A DNA stretch of 7,013 nt from Candidatus Nitrosocosmicus sp. (lineage in GTDB: Archaea > Thermoproteota > Nitrososphaeria > Nitrososphaerales > Nitrososphaeraceae): assembly GCA_030452275.1 (NCBI GenBank), contig JAKDMR010000105.1, positions 1 through 7,013 on the forward strand. The letters are read 5' to 3'. Positions 5,052 through 7,013 of this stretch are shown one piece after another. The position numbers were made by a program, and so were the translations under genes. Under the pieces are notes generated by a model. That model saw nothing but the letters and a program-made list of their open reading frames with translations. It ran no database searches and was not told the DNA's origin. Position 1 is the stretch's first letter; each line of letters begins with the position of its first letter.

Positions 5052-6206
5052 ATGAATAGCAAGATTCAACCAATCGATACAGAACAGTTAAGCAAATATT
5101 TTGATCCTGTCATCTATGATAGTCTTCAGCTACTTTCTATAAAAGGCATCGAGTGGCAAAGATTGACAATTGTTTTCTGGGACATATCTGGATTTTCCAA
5201 GGTTTGCAAGAAAGTAAAGGATAATCGTGAGGCAATCGAACCTTTTCTGACCGAATATTTTAAGATGGCTAGTAATTTGATTTCACAACATAGTGGAGTA
5301 TTAGACAAATTTATGGGTGATGGCATATTGGCTTATTTTGGATTTCCTATAGATGATGATGAGACACCATCAAAAGCTGTAGAAGCTGCTTTAGAATTAA
5401 GAAATAAATTCAGACGAATTAAGGAAACTTATGAAAAATTATGGCAGCGACGATATGGAGAAATTTTGAGTGTAGATTTACGATGTGGAATTCACACCGG
5501 ATCTGTTTATTTTGGACAAATTCCTGCTGGAAATCGAAATCAAATAGCGGTTTTTGGTACAGAAGTTAATCTCGCAAGCAGGTTAGAAAAAGTTGCGAAA
5601 AAAGATGAAATCATCGTGTCTGAGCAAGTAAAAAATATGATTTACGACAATTTTCTCTTTGAAACAAAATCACTACCGGAACCAATAAAAGATTTCGATG
5701 AAATTAAAGAAGTTTATCTAGTTTTGGAAAAGAAGGATCCAAATTTGAAAGGACAAAAAACGGATATCACAAACTTTGCAGCAGCTAGAGTTCTGTCACT
5801 TTCTGAGTTAAATTCAGGTAAACATATGTTTCATTTTGATTTATCACAGAAATATTCAAAATCGTTTCGATTTGCTGAAATCTCTGTTTCTCGGATCAAA
5901 GAACGTGTTTATGACATTCAAATAAAAGCTGAAGGAACCATAAGCAAAGGATTTTTTGATATTATGACAATTAAATCCAATGGCGAAAAGGATTGGAATG
6001 CTTCTAATTTAACTTTTGATGCTAATACCTATTCAGGAAAATTAAATCTAAGAGATGAAATATTCAATATCAACTTAATTTTAGATCTTTCAAATTATTC
6101 TGATAGTCAGGTTAGACCCTTTGTCCTCGTATTTGAAGATAGTGATGGCAACAGCTCTGGCAAACGAAAGTTGGTATCTGGATTTGAGATAGTAGGACTA
6201 AGTTAG
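5052..6206 (+). CDS. Class III adenylate/guanylate cyclase with novel C-terminal domain
   Basis: This 384-residue soluble protein begins, after about 35 residues, with a class III nucleotidyl cyclase domain (about 36-225), which makes cAMP or cGMP from the nucleoside triphosphate. Metal-binding aspartates are Asp44 (VFWDISGFS) and Asp90 (KFMGDGILAYFG). The purine-contacting Lys86 is present. GIHTGSVYFGQIPAG (146-160) is the typical dimer-interface strand. FGTEVNLASRLE (168-179) supplies the transition-state residues Asn173 and Arg177. The second purine-selecting position is Thr170 rather than Asp, the Lys/Thr pairing that marks class IIIb cyclases, several of which are stimulated by bicarbonate. 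All active-site residues sit in one chain, so it should work as a homodimer. Residues about 230-384 form a beta-strand-rich domain I do not recognise, with no membrane segment. It probably senses or binds something. It is likely co-transcribed with the cupredoxin. Whether the product is cAMP or cGMP cannot be told from sequence. Confidence 0.9.
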   Translation: MNSKIQPIDTEQLSKYFDPVIYDSLQLLSIKGIEWQRLTIVFWDISGFSKVCKKVKDNREAIEPFLTEYFKMASNLISQHSGVLDKFMGDGILAYFGFPIDDDETPSKAVEAALELRNKFRRIKETYEKLWQRRYGEILSVDLRCGIHTGSVYFGQIPAGNRNQIAVFGTEVNLASRLEKVAKKDEIIVSEQVKNMIYDNFLFETKSLPEPIKDFDEIKEVYLVLEKKDPNLKGQKTDITNFAAARVLSLSELNSGKHMFHFDLSQKYSKSFRFAEISVSRIKERVYDIQIKAEGTISKGFFDIMTIKSNGEKDWNASNLTFDANTYSGKLNLRDEIFNINLILDLSNYSDSQVRPFVLVFEDSDGNSSGKRKLVSGFEIVGLS

Positions 6207-6215
6207 ATATCAGAA

Positions 6216-6221
6216 TTTTTT
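6216..6221 (+). terminator. Oligo-T terminator candidate after the cyclase
   Basis: Six consecutive T residues begin 10 nt after the cyclase stop codon, in AT-rich DNA. This is the usual signal for archaeal intrinsic termination. It has no clear hairpin. It would end the cupredoxin-cyclase operon before the oppositely oriented relics. Confidence 0.4.
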
Positions 6222-6230
6222 AGATTCAAA

Positions 6231-6442
6231 TTATTCTCTGGATTTAGATAGAAATAGAGTAAAATTTGACAACAATAATGCCATCCAATCTGCTTTGTAT
6301 CCTAATTCAATTTTATCTTCATTTCTTAACATTTTTAGTCAAAATTGATTATCATGACTAACGGATTTAGTATTTCAATGTCATAATAGGATCTATCAGG
6401 TAACGATTTTCATAATAAGGCAACAAAGCAATCCAATTCGAT
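6231..6442 (-). pseudogene. Minus-strand coding relics of unknown family
   Basis: Two protein-like pieces lie next to each other on the minus strand. The first, 6442-6335, reads IELDCFVALL, a TGA stop at 6412-6410, then SLPDRSYYDIEILNPLVMII to TAA. The second, 6332-6231, is an ATG-started 33-codon frame (MLRNEDKIELGYKADWMALL, then LSNFTLFLSKS). They are in different frames, so one frameshift and one nonsense change would join them into a single protein of about 70 residues. The family is not recognised. They follow the Apea-type HEPN relic on the same strand and could be part of the same dead cluster. Short AT-rich frames arise by chance, so confidence is low. Confidence 0.28.
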
Positions 6443-6491
6443 CTATGTACCCACCTATAATTCTAAAGGTAATCCTAAGTATATGGAATGT

Positions 6492-7013
6492 CTAATCAGA
6501 TGCTTGGCTGGGTGACCTTGAATTTAATTTCTCTATGTAGTAAAAATGTTTGATGTCATTCTTAGTAAATCCAATTTGTGTCAGAATATATAAATGAAGA
6601 ATTAATTGCAAATCCTTCCATGCCCAAAAGAGATCATCATTGTCTATATCATTATATGAAATTTCTGTATGTTTTAAACGGTTTCTGTATTTTTGAATTT
6701 TGTCCAGAAACACTTTTCTGCCAACAATTTTTTAGATAGATTTAGCGTTATATCTTCAAACAAGTCGTAAATTTCAGAAATCTTGTCATAAGCAGATAGA
6801 TTTTTACCTCTCAATTAGACGCTCGATATGTTTCTTTTCTGATTCCTCAAGTATATCACATTGTTTCATTTTATCCTTTAAGAAACTTTATATAGAAAAC
6901 AAGATTTTTCTTAGAGCGTTAGGAGATTCCACTGCTTGGTATATAGAACAAGAGCCTGATAAAATGATTTTCGTGATATATTCAGGTTTTAATCCTCATG
7001 TATGTATAGATAA
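6492..7013 (-). pseudogene. Decayed Apea-type HEPN domain protein (truncated by window)
   Basis: The clearest piece (6713-6492, 73 codons in its open part) reads DKIQKYRNRLKHTE, then helical sequence, then LHLYILTQIGFTKNDI. The pattern 'R-N-x3-H', then a helix with W and L, then 'L-x2-[IL]G[FY]-x4-I', is that of the HEPN domain found at the C-terminus of ApeA-like abortive-infection proteins. RNRLKH supplies the RX4H RNase motif. Its only start would be GTG at 6713, and coherent sequence continues upstream in shifted frames. These are SAYDKISEIYDLFEDITLNL (about 6800-6725), DKMKQCDILEESEKKHIERL (about 6886-6804) and YITKIILSGSCSIYQAVES (6995-6888), with shifts near 6720 and 6808 and a stop at 6888. 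The 5' part lies beyond the window. The intact protein would be an anti-phage RNase. The HEPN call rests on motif and pattern. Confidence 0.55.

Noticed and set aside
5126..5326. Minus-strand open frame of 66 codons
   Set aside because: It is antisense to the catalytic core of the cyclase and has no recognisable content.
6492..6713. Intact 73-aa gene with a GTG start
   Set aside because: The HEPN-like pattern needs more N-terminal helices, and matching sequence is found upstream in shifted frames, so this is the end of a frameshifted gene and not a small complete one.
1..7013. Insertion sequence, integrase, CRISPR array, tRNA or rRNA
   Set aside because: I found no transposase or integrase motifs, no regularly spaced repeats, no cloverleaf-like segment with a T-loop consensus and no conserved rRNA stretches, though att sites beyond the window cannot be excluded.

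Overview
The window is AT-rich (roughly one third G+C by eye) and looks archaeal. It most resembles a soil ammonia-oxidising archaeon of the Nitrososphaerota (Thaumarchaeota), perhaps of the low-GC Nitrosocosmicus type. The reasons are start codons without Shine-Dalgarno sites, TATA-like boxes about 29 nt from two starts (typical of leaderless archaeal transcripts), T-runs at gene ends, and a small cytoplasmic cupredoxin of the kind common in that phylum. The lineage is inferred, not proven.

Layout. (1) 1-1350 is a virion-morphogenesis remnant. An intact HK97-gp10/neck-like tail-completion protein on the minus strand faces away from a strongly decayed tape-measure-like gene on the plus strand. 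Between them is a 59-bp divergent promoter with two back-to-back TATA-like boxes. (2) 1350-2450 is a graveyard of short plus-strand coding relics. Two of them (about 1435-1582 and 2112-2297) appear to be damaged copies of the same family. A third (1615-2028) encodes a Cys-rich tail and is broken by two stops. (3) 2449-4221, minus strand, is an intact 590-aa OLD-family ABC-type ATPase/TOPRIM nuclease, a likely anti-phage or DNA-processing enzyme. (4) 4222-4635 is a gap with two perfect inverted repeats and a coding relic. (5) 4636-6206, plus strand, is a two-gene operon: a signal-peptide-less cupredoxin, then a class III nucleotidyl cyclase with an unrecognised beta-rich C-terminal domain. (6) 6207-7013, minus strand, holds decayed genes. 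One is a frameshifted remnant of a HEPN protein of the Apea type with its RX4H motif intact, running off the window end.

Reading. The window looks like an accessory island: provirus remains plus defence-type genes, mostly dead, with the OLD-like nuclease, the gp10-like gene and the cupredoxin-cyclase operon still open. The most interesting candidate system is the cupredoxin-cyclase pair. A cytoplasmic copper- or redox-binding protein sits 20 bp upstream of a cyclase carrying the Lys/Thr substrate-site pattern of class IIIb (often bicarbonate-responsive) enzymes and a new C-terminal domain. That it is a copper/redox-to-cyclic-nucleotide signalling module is a hypothesis. No tRNA, rRNA, CRISPR array or transposase was seen.
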